Below are positions 1 through 9,971 of a stretch of DNA of 64,000 nucleotides, piece by piece. The stretch is from JADKAV01 sp037045455 (GTDB lineage Bacteria > Actinomycetota > Actinomycetes > S36-B12 > UBA10799), in assembly GCA_037045455.1 (NCBI GenBank), contig JBAOIN010000012.1, forward strand, positions 372,001-436,000. Direction: 5' to 3'. The notes under the pieces are model-generated. The model did not search any database. It was not told the DNA's origin and worked only from the letters and a program-made list of their open reading frames with translations. The position numbers and the translations under genes are program-made. Each line of letters begins with the position of its first letter. The first letter of the stretch is position 1.

Positions 1-207
1 GCCTGGGTTGACACGCCGATCGAAGTGGCCATGGAACGCGACACCAAGGGGCTGTACGCGAAGTCGAAGGCTGGCACGCTGCCGAACCTCACGGGAGTGG
101 GCCAGGAGTACGAGACACCGGAGACCGCCGAGCTGCACTTGTCCGGTACCGACGACGTCGACGACAACGTGGCCAAGGTGCTCGACGCGCTGGGGGTTTC
201 TGCCTGA
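1..207 (+). CDS. cysC: adenylylsulfate (APS) kinase, C-terminal part (partial)
   Basis: The reading frame is open from base 1 and stops at 205-207, so only the last 68 residues are present. The segment WVDTPIEVAMERDTKGLYAK is the typical late part of APS kinase, followed by the Gly-Tyr and TPETAEL segment near the end of that family. APS kinase phosphorylates adenylylsulfate to PAPS in sulfate assimilation. The P-loop would lie upstream of the window, so whether this is a free CysC or the end of a CysN-CysC fusion cannot be told. Confidence 0.85.
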   Translation, partial: AWVDTPIEVAMERDTKGLYAKSKAGTLPNLTGVGQEYETPETAELHLSGTDDVDDNVAKVLDALGVSA

Positions 208-320
208 CGGTGTGAATCCCGCACCTCAAATGCCGGATTGACACAACTCTGAAGAGTGAATCACAAGATCCACTACCGCGAAACAGGCTTAACCCGGTCG
301 TTGCCCTCTACCCTGTCGGG

Positions 321-2498
321 GTGGCGCAGCCGCTGTTCACCATGGACAGTCCGCAGAGAATGACCTCGCGGACCAAGACCGTGAGCGCGCTGATTCTGGT
401 CCTGTACTCGGTGTTCGTCGTGGTTGCCATCCAGAGTGCACCGCGCAGACTCCCCGCTCTGCCCGCGGTCGGTTTGGCCCATGCCGTAGTGGGTGCGTTC
501 ATGTGCGGGGTGATCGCAGTGCTGATGTTGAGCCAGGCGCGCAGCACCGGGCGGCGCGGGTACTTGATGGTTTCCGGCACCTTCCTCTACATGACAGGCA
601 TCCTCGTGTTCTTCCCGCTGGTGTTTCCGGGCGCAGTGCTGCCTGACCAGCAGATCCTCGGAGGACTGCAGAGCGCGCCGAGTCTGTTCTATGCCTGGCA
701 CTTCGCGTTCCCGATCGGCATCGCGGTGTCGGCGTTCGTCCTCGACATGGACCAGCGCAGCCACCGTCGCCCGGGCTTCAACCACTTCGAGGAACTGTTC
801 GGGCTGGCGCTGACGCTCGGGGGAATCCTGATCACGGTCGGTCTGGTCACGATCGGTGCCGACCAGCTGCCGGCGCTGCTCGGCAGCGAGGGTGAACCGA
901 CGTCGTACATGAGGGTGCTCGACATCTTGCTCGTCGGTTTCGCGCTGGTCAGTGCGACGGTGACCGCTGCGTGCGCCCGCAACGGCTCGGTCATCACGCG
1001 CTGGCTGTTCGCCTTGGCTGTGCTCGGACTCGGCGAGGCGGCGGTCAACTTCAACTCGACTGGACGCTACTCGGCCGGGTGGTACTACAGCCGGGTGTTC
1101 TGGCTCGTGGCCGTGGGCCTGTTGTTCCTGGCGTTGTTGTGGAACCTGGCGCGGGTCAACCGCCGGAACCTCGAGCTGGCAGGGGTGGACTCCCTCACCG
1201 GATCGGAATCGAGGCTGGGTTTGCTGGCGTCGGTCGAGTCGGAGATCGCCAAGGCCGAGGCGGAGTTCTCGCAGGTGGCCCTGCTCTGGCTGGATCTGGA
1301 CAACTTCAAAGCCGTCAACGACGAACTCGGGCACCGAGTCGGGGATGAGGTGCTTCGCACCGTGGTGAGCCGGCTGTCCCGGGAGGTGGCCGACAGCGAT
1401 CACGTGGGCCGGCTGGGAGGCGACGAGTTCGGCATCCTGCTGTGCGACGACGTCGACGACGCCCGCATGCAGGACGTGGCACGAAGGACATTGGCGGCGG
1501 TGCGGGCTCCCATTCATATTGCCGGGAACATCGTGCAGACCACGGCCACCATCGGGATCGCGACAGCGCCCAGTGATGCTCTGACTGCCGATGAACTGCT
1601 GCTGTGCGCGGACCTGGCCATGTACTCGGCCAAGGGCAACGGGGGTGACCGCTACGAGCGGTTCAACGAGGACATCGGGATCCAAGCGATCACCCGGGCC
1701 CGCATGGGACACGACTTGATGGCGGCGCTGCGCAACGGTGACTTCCGCCTGCACTACCAGCCGATTGTCGAGGTGAGCGACGGACGCATGGCCGGGGTGG
1801 AGGTGTTGATCCGCTGGGTCCGGGATGGACAGGTCATCCCGGCCGGACAGTTCATCGGTTATGCCGAGCAGTCGGGACAGATCGTGAATCTCGGGCGGGT
1901 CGTCATAGGCCAATTGGCAGATGCGCTGCCGAGCTGGTTCGCGCGATATCCGCAGGACTTCTTCGTCACAGTGAACCTGTCCACCAAGGAGCTCGCCGAC
2001 CAGCCGCTCATCGATGCGATCCTGACCGGACCGCTCGCGGCATATGCACAACGCCTGGTCATCGAGGTGACCGAGTCGCTGGGGTTTCAGGACGATCCCA
2101 ACGCGGGCAAGGGGCTACTGCGCCTGCGCGAGGCGGGAATGCGCATCGCCATCGATGACTTCGGGACCGGCTTTTCGAACTTCTCCAGGTTGGAGTACCT
2201 ACGCGCATCGATTCTCAAAGTGGACCGCAGCCTCGTGCACCGGGAGGACGGGGACGGCCACGGGACCTTCTTGGCGGCCGCGGCGAGCATTGCCCATTCC
2301 CTGCGCTGCGACGTGGTCGCCGAGGGCGTCGAGACGGATGCTGAAGCAGATGTGGCCCGGAGTCTGGGTGTGCGATACGCCCAGGGGTACTACTACGGCC
2401 GGCCAGCCCCGGCTGAGGCGTATCTGTCGGATGGGTCGGGCGTCCCCGCTCCGCGAGGACCGGAATCTGTGTCCGCTCCCGGTGCCGAGATCTCCTAG
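321..2498 (+). CDS. membrane-anchored GGDEF/EAL c-di-GMP signalling protein
   Basis: The protein has 725 residues. The first ~280 are hydrophobic with about eight predicted membrane segments, resembling a membrane-integral sensor. A GGDEF domain follows with an intact RLGGDEF at ~364-370, so cyclase activity is possible. The RxxD inhibitory site just before it is not obvious (ADSD at that place). An EAL domain follows, in which the signature reads EVL (GVEVLIRW, ~491-498), but DDFGTG (~611-616) and EGVET are intact, as in active phosphodiesterases. The start is GTG at 321; ATG at 342 is an in-frame alternative. It stands alone between cysC and a convergent permease gene. Confidence 0.92.
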   Translation: MAQPLFTMDSPQRMTSRTKTVSALILVLYSVFVVVAIQSAPRRLPALPAVGLAHAVVGAFMCGVIAVLMLSQARSTGRRGYLMVSGTFLYMTGILVFFPLVFPGAVLPDQQILGGLQSAPSLFYAWHFAFPIGIAVSAFVLDMDQRSHRRPGFNHFEELFGLALTLGGILITVGLVTIGADQLPALLGSEGEPTSYMRVLDILLVGFALVSATVTAACARNGSVITRWLFALAVLGLGEAAVNFNSTGRYSAGWYYSRVFWLVAVGLLFLALLWNLARVNRRNLELAGVDSLTGSESRLGLLASVESEIAKAEAEFSQVALLWLDLDNFKAVNDELGHRVGDEVLRTVVSRLSREVADSDHVGRLGGDEFGILLCDDVDDARMQDVARRTLAAVRAPIHIAGNIVQTTATIGIATAPSDALTADELLLCADLAMYSAKGNGGDRYERFNEDIGIQAITRARMGHDLMAALRNGDFRLHYQPIVEVSDGRMAGVEVLIRWVRDGQVIPAGQFIGYAEQSGQIVNLGRVVIGQLADALPSWFARYPQDFFVTVNLSTKELADQPLIDAILTGPLAAYAQRLVIEVTESLGFQDDPNAGKGLLRLREAGMRIAIDDFGTGFSNFSRLEYLRASILKVDRSLVHREDGDGHGTFLAAAASIAHSLRCDVVAEGVETDAEADVARSLGVRYAQGYYYGRPAPAEAYLSDGSGVPAPRGPESVSAPGAEIS

Positions 2499-2514
2499 GC
2501 CTGGCGGCTGCCCG

Positions 2515-3216
2515 TCACACGCTGGCCAGGACCAAACTGGCTCCGCCGAAGCCGGCGACGAGCAGGACCGCGAGCCGGGCTGCGCGGGCTGGCACGCGGG
2601 CGACGATCGCCATGCCCAGCACCGTGCCCGCGAAGAGCGCAACCACCATCCACGAGGCCGGCGCCAGCACGCCAACGGCGATGGCCGTGATCAGGTTCTG
2701 AACCAGGAAGACGAACTGCAGGGTCGCGCGGCTCTGGCTCGGCCCCCAATCGCTGTTGGCGGCGTACATTCCGATCGGCGGACCCCCGACCCCGCCCACG
2801 ACGTTGAGCGCGGTGGAGGTCACGCCCGCCGCGATCGCCCCCGGCACACCCCGGAACCACGACCACGAGGTGCCGCGTGCGAGCAGCAGAACCCCGGTGA
2901 TCACTCCGACGCCAGCCGCGGCGGAGACCACGGCGGTGTCCACCCCTGCCATGGCCATCGCGAACACCGGTGTCGCCACCAGGATCGGAAGAAGCAGGAT
3001 TCCGGCGTCCTTCACGCGCACTGAACGCCATTCCCGCGACAACGGCAGGAGCCCGGCCAGGGCGCCGAGCAGCACCACGATGATGACTCCGTCCCGGGGA
3101 CCGAGCAAGGCCATCAACGCGGGTGCGGCCACGAGCGCAAAGCCCATGCCCGTCACTGCTTGGGCCATTGCCCCCACGGCGATCGAGAGCGCCGCCACCG
3201 CGATCAGCAGGTCCAC
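2515..3216 (-). CDS. TauE/SafE-family membrane permease
   Basis: A 233-residue protein with about seven or eight hydrophobic segments. The first begins DLLIAVAALSIAVGAMAQAV and is followed by TGMGFALVAAP, the Gly-rich first repeat of the TauE/SafE (DUF81) family. A second such repeat, STALNVVGGVGGPPIGMY, lies in the middle. Members export small organic sulfonates or sulfite, or are of unknown substrate. I chose GTG at 3216 because a G-rich stretch precedes it; GTG at 3246 would add ten unconserved residues. Nearby sulfate assimilation (cysC) fits a sulfur link, but that is inference. Confidence 0.82.
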   Translation of the reverse strand: MDLLIAVAALSIAVGAMAQAVTGMGFALVAAPALMALLGPRDGVIIVVLLGALAGLLPLSREWRSVRVKDAGILLLPILVATPVFAMAMAGVDTAVVSAAAGVGVITGVLLLARGTSWSWFRGVPGAIAAGVTSTALNVVGGVGGPPIGMYAANSDWGPSQSRATLQFVFLVQNLITAIAVGVLAPASWMVVALFAGTVLGMAIVARVPARAARLAVLLVAGFGGASLVLASV

Positions 3217-3370
3217 GCCGACACCCCCGCGGGCTGGGTGAAGCACACGCTGGGACGCACGGTGACCTTCCGGGGGGCTGATTGAAGTAGATCAGTCATT
3301 CCCAGGTCGGCGGGGGTGCTACACCGTGAGTTCGATCACAGGGGTCAGCGCTGCTTTGCGCGCCTCATGA

Positions 3371-3405
3371 GCGATTCGTGAGCATTCCGGGCGTCAGTTA
3401 GCAGC
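3371..3405. repeat. partial copy of repeat family B
   Basis: The stretch reads like the reverse complement of one end of the family B repeats at 50732-50820 and 56221-56300, around the word GTGAGCATTCCGGGC followed by GTTAGC. It is the only recognisable feature in the ~265-base gap between the TauE-like gene and the small membrane gene. No gene is evident in the gap. Confidence 0.55.
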
Positions 3406-3483
3406 ACTCGCTAATGGATTCGCGCTTCACCTGCCACACGGCGCGAATGCCCCGACGGCGCCAATCTGGAAGCCGTGCTGTCC

Positions 3484-3717
3484 CTAGGGCACGATCACCT
3501 GGCGCTGGGCGCGCAGCGACATCACCAAAGCGATGATCCAGCCGACGATCGTCCAGCCCAGCAACAGGTTGAGCCAGAACACCCCCCAGTGCGGCACGTC
3601 GCGCACGGCGGCGATTGCCCAGGGCAGCATGTAGCCCGCGGTCAGGATGGCGACGATGACGGCGACGACCTTCGTGATGGTCCAGCTGCGGTCGGCGGAT
3701 TCCACATGCCTGCTCAT
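3484..3717 (-). CDS. small membrane protein, superinfection-immunity (Imm_superinfect) family
   Basis: 77 residues from ATG at 3717. Two hydrophobic segments carry the pattern GYMLPWAIAAVR and WLNLLLGWTIVGWIIAL, which matches the Imm_superinfect family (PF14373) first named for phage T4 Imm. In bacteria these are widespread two-TM proteins of unknown role, often next to SHOCT or DUF4870 genes. There are no phage genes nearby, so phage immunity is not implied here. Confidence 0.75.
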   Translation of the reverse strand: MSRHVESADRSWTITKVVAVIVAILTAGYMLPWAIAAVRDVPHWGVFWLNLLLGWTIVGWIIALVMSLRAQRQVIVP

Positions 3718-3815
3718 GCCTCCATGATCCCAGATGGGCCGAGATGCAATCGCGGCAGCCACGAGGCTTTGTGAGTGACAGGCCAGTTTCTGGCCGCTCA
3801 GTCACATAGCCCGAT

Positions 3816-6077
3816 CTACTTCTTCACACTCTCCAGCAGCATGATCGCCACGTCCTTGACCGCGACGTTCTCCCCGGCCGCGCCCTCGGACTGGCGTGCC
3901 GTAACGCCATCGGACAGCATGACGTTGCAGAACGGGCAGGCCACAGCGACCGTGGTGGCACCGGTGCCCAGCGCCTCGTCCGTGCGGTTCATGTTGACGC
4001 GGGTGCCGAGGGTCTCTTCCATCCACATGCGTGCGCCACCGGCACCGCAGCAGAAGGACCGCTCGACACTGCGTTCCATCTCCACCAGCGTGACGCCGGG
4101 GACATCTGGCAACCAACTCACGCGGGCGGCACATAGATCTTGTTGTGCCGGCCGAGGTAGCACGGGTCGTGGTAGGTGACCTTCTGGTCCACGTGGTTGA
4201 CCGGTGTGAGCCGGCCGTCGTCGACGAGCTTCGCCAGCAACTGCGAGTGGTGCACGACCTCGTACTCGCCACCGACCTGCGGGTACTCCCGGCCCAGAGT
4301 GTTCAGGCAGTGCGGGCAGGTGACAACGATCTTCTTCGCCTTGATCTCGTTGAGCATCTCGACGTTTTGCATGGCCTGCATCTGGAACAGGAACTCGTTG
4401 CCCGCGCGCCGCACCGGGTCACCGGTGCAGGTCTCGCCCTCGCCCAGCACCATGTACTTCACGCCGGCCTCGTTGAGCAATTCGCGCGACGGCCTTCGTG
4501 GTCGCCTTCGCGCGGTCCTCGTAGGCACCGGCGCAACCGACCCAGAACAGGTACTCGACGTCGGCGGGGATCTCCTCCTCGCCGTCCATGCCGAACACGG
4601 GGACCTCGAAGTCGACCTCTTCGATCCAGGCGTTACGCAGCGAGGCGTTCATGCCCCACGGGTTGCCCTTCTGCTCGACGTTCTTGAACAGGCCGCCGAG
4701 CTCGGCGGGGAACTCGGACTCGATCATCACCTGGTTGCGGCGCATGTCGATGAAGTGGTCGATGTGCTCGATGTCCACGGGGCACTGCTCGACGCACGCG
4801 CCGCAGGTGGTGCAGGACCATAGGGCGTCGGTGTCGATGACCGGGCCCTCGTGGCTGCGGTGGCCGGCCGCGTCGTAGCCGTCGGTCGAACGCAGCTCGT
4901 CGAAGTCGCGCGGCCCGACCAGCGGGCGCTGGATCTCGTCGGCAACCGGCCGTACCGACCTTGGCCAGGACCTCCTCGTTGCGCTCACCCATCTCGTCGC
5001 GCTCAGGCACGTGGCGAGCAGGTAGGGCGCGGAGGCGAACAGGTGGTCGCGCAGGTCCATGATCATGCAGCTTCGGGCGACAGCGGCTTCTCGGTGTTCC
5101 ACGCCGGGCACTGCGACTCTGGCAACGCCCGCACTCGGTGCAGGTGGCCATGTCGAGCATGCCCTTCCACGTGAAGTCCTCGATCCGGCCACGCGCCGAA
5201 TGTCGCGTCCTCGGCGGGGTCCTCGAAGTCGATCTTCTCGGTCGCCGGAGTACCATCGGCAGCAGCGGCCCGAGCGCGTTCGGCTGCCGCTTGGCGCCGG
5301 CGTTGATCGGGGCCAGGAAGATGTGCAGGTGCTTGCTGTGCAGCACCAGGATCAGGAAGCCGAAGATGATCGCCGAGGTTGAGCCAGCAGGAAGATCGTC
5401 TCGATCCACTCGTTGGCGGTCAGGCCCAGCGGGTACAGCAGATCCGGCCGAGCCACTCGGACGCGAACGCGCCGCCGGAGGCGTGGAACGGGAAGGCCTG
5501 CGTGTAGTTGCCCTCCTGCGAGCGTGTGCTCCGAAACGGCCCACTGCGCGGCGCGGTAGCGACCCACAGCGTCCAGATGACGTTGAAGATCATGAACAGC
5601 ACGCAGCCAGGCGGCACCGGTGTGCGAGCCGAAGAATCGCGAGCTAGCGGCCTTGCTTGCTCGGGCTGGGTGCGCAGCCGGATGACGGCGAAGATTGCCA
5701 GGCCGAGGAGCACCAGCACGATGAACAGGTCCTCGATGAACCCGATGACCGGCCAGCGCCCGATGAACGGGATGGCGAAGTCCTGGGCGATGAAGACGGC
5801 GCCCAAAGTCTCGATGATCGTGAGGATCAGGACGATGAAGCCCCACATCGTGAATGCGTGCGCGACGCCGGGCACGGTCCACTTGAGCAGCTTGCTTCTG
5901 CCCCATCACCTCGGTGACCTGAGTCTCCAGCGCCGCTGGGCGGCTCTCCGGCCGGTCAACCGTGGGCTGACCAGAGGTGATGAGCTTGAACAGGGTCAGG
6001 GCACGTTTTCCCGCCAGGGCGACGACTGCCACGACGAGCAGCGCACCGATGATCAGGCGGATAGTCATGTGATCCAT
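3816..6077 (-). CDS. membrane (Fe-S)-binding oxidoreductase, HdrD/LutA-like (frame-disrupted)
   Basis: One protein of ~750 residues is spread over all three frames. It starts at ATG 6077, behind GGAGGAGG, with MDHMTIRLIIGALLV. About five membrane helices follow, resembling a nitrate reductase gamma-type domain. Two 4Fe-4S motifs come next, CTECGRC and CTTCGACVEQCPVD, and then two Cys-rich CCG domains (VGCAGAYEDR, TCPHCLNTLG, HDPCYLGRHN, RSFCCGAGGARMW, ACPFCN). It probably moves electrons between a cytoplasmic Fe-S partner and the quinone pool. Actinobacterial homologues have this layout. At least ten frame changes occur, for example near 5905, 5655, 5600, 5445, 5380, 4975 and 4505. Every cofactor motif is preserved, so error is likelier than decay. 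Confidence 0.85.
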
Positions 6078-6218
6078 GCAGACCTCCTCCACCCAAGCCT
6101 ACTGGCGAGTAACTTAGAAGGCGCCACAGGTTCGCGAAAACGTGTCGGTACTCACTGTTTCGGGGCACGAGCCGTTGTGTCGCGTTGCGGCATCCGGCAC
6201 GTCGCAACGTTGCCGACG

Positions 6219-7244
6219 CTAGCGGCCCGCGGTGACGGTGGCGGCCGGTGCGATGCGCACATACGGCGACAGGATCCACGACGGGGCCGTGAAGAAGTGC
6301 CGGAACGACGGCTGCTTGTGCAGCCAGACTGCGGTCAGCGCGACCAGAGCCGTGATCCCCAGCGGGAAGCCCACTTGTGCCAGCGGATGCCCCAACGCCC
6401 AATTCGGCACAACTGCGGCGGCCAGGAAGATGACTGGCCACTGCCACACATAGATCGGCAGGGTGCGGACCCCGAGGTAGCCGGCCCAGGCGGGTGCGCC
6501 GTCGCGCGTGACTTGCACCGCCAGGCTGATTCCGAAGGCGAGCAGCAGCACGCTCACTGGGAAGTAGGTCAGGCCGGCCAGCGCCGGGTTGGTCATCCAC
6601 CAGATGGCGAAGGGCAGCGCGATCGCTCCCAAGACCAGGGTGTGCAACCACGTGGCGCGTGCGGCGATGCCGGCCACGACGGGCTTGAAGTAAGCACCGA
6701 GCAGGAAGAAGCAGAGGTTCATTGCCATAGACGTGTACAGCGCACCGGGCACCGTGTCCGCGACGACCGCGTCGACGGCCGGGCGCAGCAGGTTGGGCAG
6801 TAGAGCTATAGCCACCACCACCCAGGCGGGCTGGCTGCGCAGCACTCGGGCGATCACGAAGAACAGTGCCATCGCGTAGAGGTACCAGTACCCGCTCTTG
6901 GCGAACAGCACCGCCAGCACAGGCTCCGGGGTCGAGATTCCGAGCAGAGCCTGAAAGCCGATGAAGAGCGCCATCCAGACGACGTAGAGGTAGACCATTC
7001 CGGTGGTGCGGGTCGTTGACGACCGCCACGGCCGGTGGATGGCAGAAGCGGCGAGCATGCCGGAGACCAGGAAGAAGACCGGCATCCGCAGCGGCTCCAC
7101 AACCGCATTGAAGGCGCGCAGGAAACCGGCAACGGCAGTGTCGCCGGCCAAGTCCGCCATGAGGTTCGTGGCATGCATGAAGACGACGAGCAGCACCGAG
7201 CACGCCTTGACTAGGTCGATCCACTCGATGCGCTTCACATACAT
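6219..7244 (-). CDS. acyltransferase 3 family membrane protein
   Basis: 341 residues from ATG at 7244, opening MYVKRIEWIDLVKACSVLLV and then FMHATNL, the standard start of acyltransferase-3 proteins (RxxxIDxLRxxxxxxVxxxH), here with H on the first helix. Nine or ten hydrophobic segments follow. FFLVSGML is the second conserved stretch. Members O-acylate sugars, cell-wall polymers or secondary metabolites; the acceptor cannot be predicted. The gene stands alone, divergent from the SHOCT gene. Confidence 0.85.
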   Translation of the reverse strand: MYVKRIEWIDLVKACSVLLVVFMHATNLMADLAGDTAVAGFLRAFNAVVEPLRMPVFFLVSGMLAASAIHRPWRSSTTRTTGMVYLYVVWMALFIGFQALLGISTPEPVLAVLFAKSGYWYLYAMALFFVIARVLRSQPAWVVVAIALLPNLLRPAVDAVVADTVPGALYTSMAMNLCFFLLGAYFKPVVAGIAARATWLHTLVLGAIALPFAIWWMTNPALAGLTYFPVSVLLLAFGISLAVQVTRDGAPAWAGYLGVRTLPIYVWQWPVIFLAAAVVPNWALGHPLAQVGFPLGITALVALTAVWLHKQPSFRHFFTAPSWILSPYVRIAPAATVTAGR

Positions 7245-7413
7245 GGCATCCCCGGAAACGCTGCGCGGCAACGTGAGATTGGACACGTTGGGCCCACCCT
7301 CGCCACGTCCGACAACCCGCGGCTGTTCTTTGTGCGCAGCCTCCACTTGGAGATCCGCACAGTGACCGTTTGGCCCCTTCCCGAAGCTCCCCGACGAGTT
7401 CATCATCGGGCTC

Positions 7414-7974
7414 ATGAGCGTCACGATGATCACGATCCTGTCCGTCGCGGTGCCAATCCTCATCGTGATCATCATCCTCTTCGCGCTGCGGGGGACGTTG
7501 TTCGGCCCGTCCAAGAAGCAACAGCAACAGGCAGCCGATCTCGTCAGCACGGGTCGCAAAGCCCGTGCCAAGATCGTGCGGATCGACCCGACCGGCATGG
7601 TGGTGAACAACATCAACATCCAGTGCTGGGTCACCTTCCTGCTGGAGCCGCTGGACGGTACGCCGACGTTCGAAGGCCGCAAGAAGATGCTCATCAACCA
7701 GACCCAGATGCCACGAGTCGGCGACGTCTGGCCGTCCTGGATCAGCCCGACCGACCCGTCGCTGTTCGCCGTCGGGATGCCGGATGGCGCGTCGGCCGAG
7801 CAGATACCGGTGTTCCGGGAGTTCGGCATCCCCCACCCGCTGGATCAACCGCCAAGCACCAACGACGACACCGTCACCGAATTGCAGCGCCTGTCGGACA
7901 TGAAGGACAAGGGTCTGCTCAGCGACGACGAGTTCACCGCAGCCAAGGCGCGAGTGCTGGGGGCGGGCCAATAG
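7414..7974 (+). CDS. membrane protein with C-terminal SHOCT domain
   Basis: 186 residues with one N-terminal membrane helix (VTMITILSVAVPILIVIIIL), a basic QQQ-containing linker, and a C-terminal ~30-residue SHOCT-like module (LQRLSDMKDKGLLSDDEFTA AKARVL). SHOCT modules are short helical hairpins thought to mediate oligomerisation. The middle region (~55-140) is compact and not recognised. It lies 9 bases before ppk2, so the two are probably co-transcribed. Confidence 0.7.
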   Translation: MSVTMITILSVAVPILIVIIILFALRGTLFGPSKKQQQQAADLVSTGRKARAKIVRIDPTGMVVNNINIQCWVTFLLEPLDGTPTFEGRKKMLINQTQMPRVGDVWPSWISPTDPSLFAVGMPDGASAEQIPVFREFGIPHPLDQPPSTNDDTVTELQRLSDMKDKGLLSDDEFTAAKARVLGAGQ

Positions 7975-7983
7975 GGTTTGGCC

Positions 7984-8793
7984 ATGGCCAAGCGCGACGA
8001 GCCGAAACTGAAGAACAAGGTCTACGAAGCGGAACTGTTCCGACTGCAGGCCGAGCTGGTGAAGTTGCAGGAATGGGTCAAAGCCACCGGCACCCGGCTG
8101 GTCGTCATTTTCGAAGGCCGGGACGCGGCCGGCAAGGGTGGGGCCATCAAGCGGATCACCGCCTACCTCAACCCCCGCGTCGCCCGGATCGTGGCACTGC
8201 CGGCCCCGACCGAGCGCGAGAAGACCCAGTGGTACTTCCAGCGCTACGCCTCGCACTTACCGGCCGCCGGCGAGATCGTTCTGCTCGACCGCTCCTGGTA
8301 CAACCGCGCGGGTGTCGAGCGGGTGATGGGATTCTGCACCTTGGAGGAGTACCGGCGCTTCCTGCACCAGACGCCGATCTTCGAACGGCTGCTGGTCGAG
8401 GACGGCATCGTGTTGCGCAAGTACTGGTTCAGCGTCAGTGACGAGGAGCAGCAGCGCCGGTTCCAGTCCCGGCTGAAGGACCCGATGCGACGCTGGAAGC
8501 TCAGCCCGATGGACCTGGAATCCATTACCCGCTGGGAGGAGTACAGCAGGGCCAAGGACGAGATGATGGTCCACACCGACATTCCGGAAGCGCCCTGGTA
8601 CGTCGTGGAGAGTGACAACAAGAAGGCCGCGCGGCTCAACGTCATCCACCATTTGCTTTCGACGATTCCTTACGAGGACGTCACCACCCCACCGCTGAAA
8701 CTTCCCGAGCGGCCCGGGTCGCGTGGCTACATGCGCCCGCCCAAGGACACCCAGACCCCGGTGCCGGATTTCGCGAGGACGCTGTTCGGCTGA
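7984..8793 (+). CDS. ppk2: polyphosphate kinase 2
   Basis: 269 residues. Walker A is GRDAAGKGG (~45-53), Walker B is LLDRSWYNRAG (~100), and the lid region has basic and aromatic residues (QQRRFQSRLKDPMRRWKLS). This is a single-domain PPK2 (class I-type length), which transfers phosphate between polyphosphate and nucleoside diphosphates. ATG 7984 is preferred; TTG 7978 is six bases upstream in frame. The last ~40 residues (RPGSRGYMRPP) are typical of actinobacterial members. Confidence 0.93.
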   Translation: MAKRDEPKLKNKVYEAELFRLQAELVKLQEWVKATGTRLVVIFEGRDAAGKGGAIKRITAYLNPRVARIVALPAPTEREKTQWYFQRYASHLPAAGEIVLLDRSWYNRAGVERVMGFCTLEEYRRFLHQTPIFERLLVEDGIVLRKYWFSVSDEEQQRRFQSRLKDPMRRWKLSPMDLESITRWEEYSRAKDEMMVHTDIPEAPWYVVESDNKKAARLNVIHHLLSTIPYEDVTTPPLKLPERPGSRGYMRPPKDTQTPVPDFARTLFG

Positions 8794-8794
8794 G

Positions 8795-8872
8795 AATCCG
8801 TTAGATGTTGGTACATCGGTTAGCGACAAAACGGGCATTTCCATCTAACGGATGTGCCAAGGTCTAACGGCT
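8795..8872. repeat. palindromic repeat, family B' copy 1
   Basis: Directly after the ppk2 stop codon. It holds the words ATCCGTTAGATGTTGG, CATCGGTTAG, CATCTAACGGATG and GGTCTAACGG, in other words alternating direct and inverted copies of a CCGTTAG/CTAACGG unit. The longest pairing is ATCCGTTAGATG with CATCTAACGGAT (12 bases). It matches 37967-38056, downstream of menB. No coding potential is apparent. Confidence 0.75.
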
Positions 8873-8929
8873 GCGCGAGTTGCCAGACCGCGGGCTGACC
8901 CAATCGGTGAGGTGCGTACCCTTTGTGTC

Positions 8930-9437
8930 ATGCGGCCCGCCTCCCCTGCCCGGTGGCTACGCGCCGCCGTCCTTGCAGGGTCGAGCGTGGGACTTGCCGC
9001 GGGCGCCCACTTCCTGGCCGGCGGGCATGCCGATCCGGTCTTCCTGGCGTTACTGCTGGCGACGGCGACGGTGGCGTCCTACCACTGGACGAAGCGGGAA
9101 CGCAATCTGCTGACGATCGTCGCTGCGGTGCTCGCAGTGCAGGCGGTCGTGCACGTCACGCTCGGACACGCCCACTCGGGCGGGAGCATGCTGGGCGCGC
9201 ATGTCGCCGCGGCCCTGCTGCTTGCGCTGTTCCTGCGCATCGGTGAGGCGCGGCTGCACGCTGCGGCCAGGCGCCGCTACCTGCAATGGGTCGTGGCCTT
9301 GCGGCTGGCACTGGCTGGCACCCCGGAGCGCCCAGCAGTCACCCGCCGACTGCTCGGGGAGATCGCCCAACTGCATGATGTGTGGATCGATGGCGCGGCG
9401 GCCGGTCGCGGCCCGCCGGCTGCTGGCTACCCCTTAA
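8930..9437 (+). CDS. hypothetical membrane protein at head of copper operon (probably frame-disrupted near the end)
   Basis: From ATG 8930 the product has four hydrophobic segments (LRAAVLAGSSVGLAAGAHFL, PVFLALLLATATVAS, LLTIVAAVLAVQAVVHVTLG, MLGAHVAAALLLALFL) and a His-containing loop (GHAHSGGS). I do not recognise the family. The frame stays open to 9580, overlapping copC by more than 100 bases. A switch to the neighbouring frame near 9380 would end it at 9435-9437, just before the copC start, which is the more natural end. Its position ahead of copC suggests a role in copper handling. Confidence 0.6.
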
Positions 9438-9465
9438 CCGAATCCATCCACCATCTGGAGTACCC

Positions 9466-9971
9466 ATGCACGTGCGTCGTGCCGTCGTCTGCGCTGCGGC
9501 ATTCACACTCATCGCGGCCGCCCCCGCTGCGGCCCACACCGAGCTGCTCAGCAGCGACCCCGCGGAGGGCGCAACGCTGACCGCGCCACCGACGCAGGTC
9601 GCGCTCACGTTCGGGGAGGACCTGCTGACCGCCGGCGACAGAGCTGGTGGCCCAAGATGCGCAGGGCACAAAGGTCGACCTTGGCCCGTCGCAGGTCGAC
9701 GGAGCGGTGCTCTCAGCGCCATGGCCGGCTACTGCGGCGGCCGGTCAGTACCGCGTGTCCTACCGGGCCGTGGCCGAGGACGGCCACCCGCTGGAGGGAA
9801 CGATCAACTTCACGATCAAGGGCGACGCTGCGCCGGAGGTGTCGCCGAGCCCGGCGGCGCAGGAGCAGAACAACGGCAGCAGCAGCGCCGCGAAGATCTG
9901 GGCTCCCATCGCGTTGCTGGCAGCGCTACTCGTGGCAGGTGGGCTCTTCTGGAGGTCGCGTGCGCAACTAA
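9466..9971 (+). CDS. copC: CopC-domain periplasmic copper protein (frame-disrupted)
   Basis: ATG 9466 opens a signal peptide (VVCAAAFTLIAAAPAAA) followed by HTELLSSDPAEGATL, the mature CopC start with its copper-ligand His as residue 1. The domain continues as VALTFGEDLLTAGD, then changes frame at ~9640, where one extra base suffices. It goes on as VAQDAQGTKVDLGPS to YRAVAEDGHPLEGTINFTI, with the second conserved His. A Ser/Pro linker and one C-terminal helix (APIALLAALLVAGGLFW) give the usual actinobacterial CopC with a membrane anchor. A second frame change near 9955 is needed to reach the stop at 9969-9971. Confidence 0.82.

Noticed and set aside
273..2051. 592-residue open frame on the minus strand opposite the first GGDEF/EAL gene
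   Set aside because: High-GC shadow: its residues are Arg/His/Asp/Gln-rich without domains, while the plus strand has clear GGDEF and EAL motifs.
3484..3717. Prophage immunity gene
   Set aside because: The family name comes from phage T4, but bacterial members are common and no phage genes surround it.
5956..8256. 766-residue minus-strand open frame
   Set aside because: It runs antisense to ppk2 and the SHOCT gene and out of frame through the acyltransferase; only its last few residues belong to the Fe-S gene in another frame.
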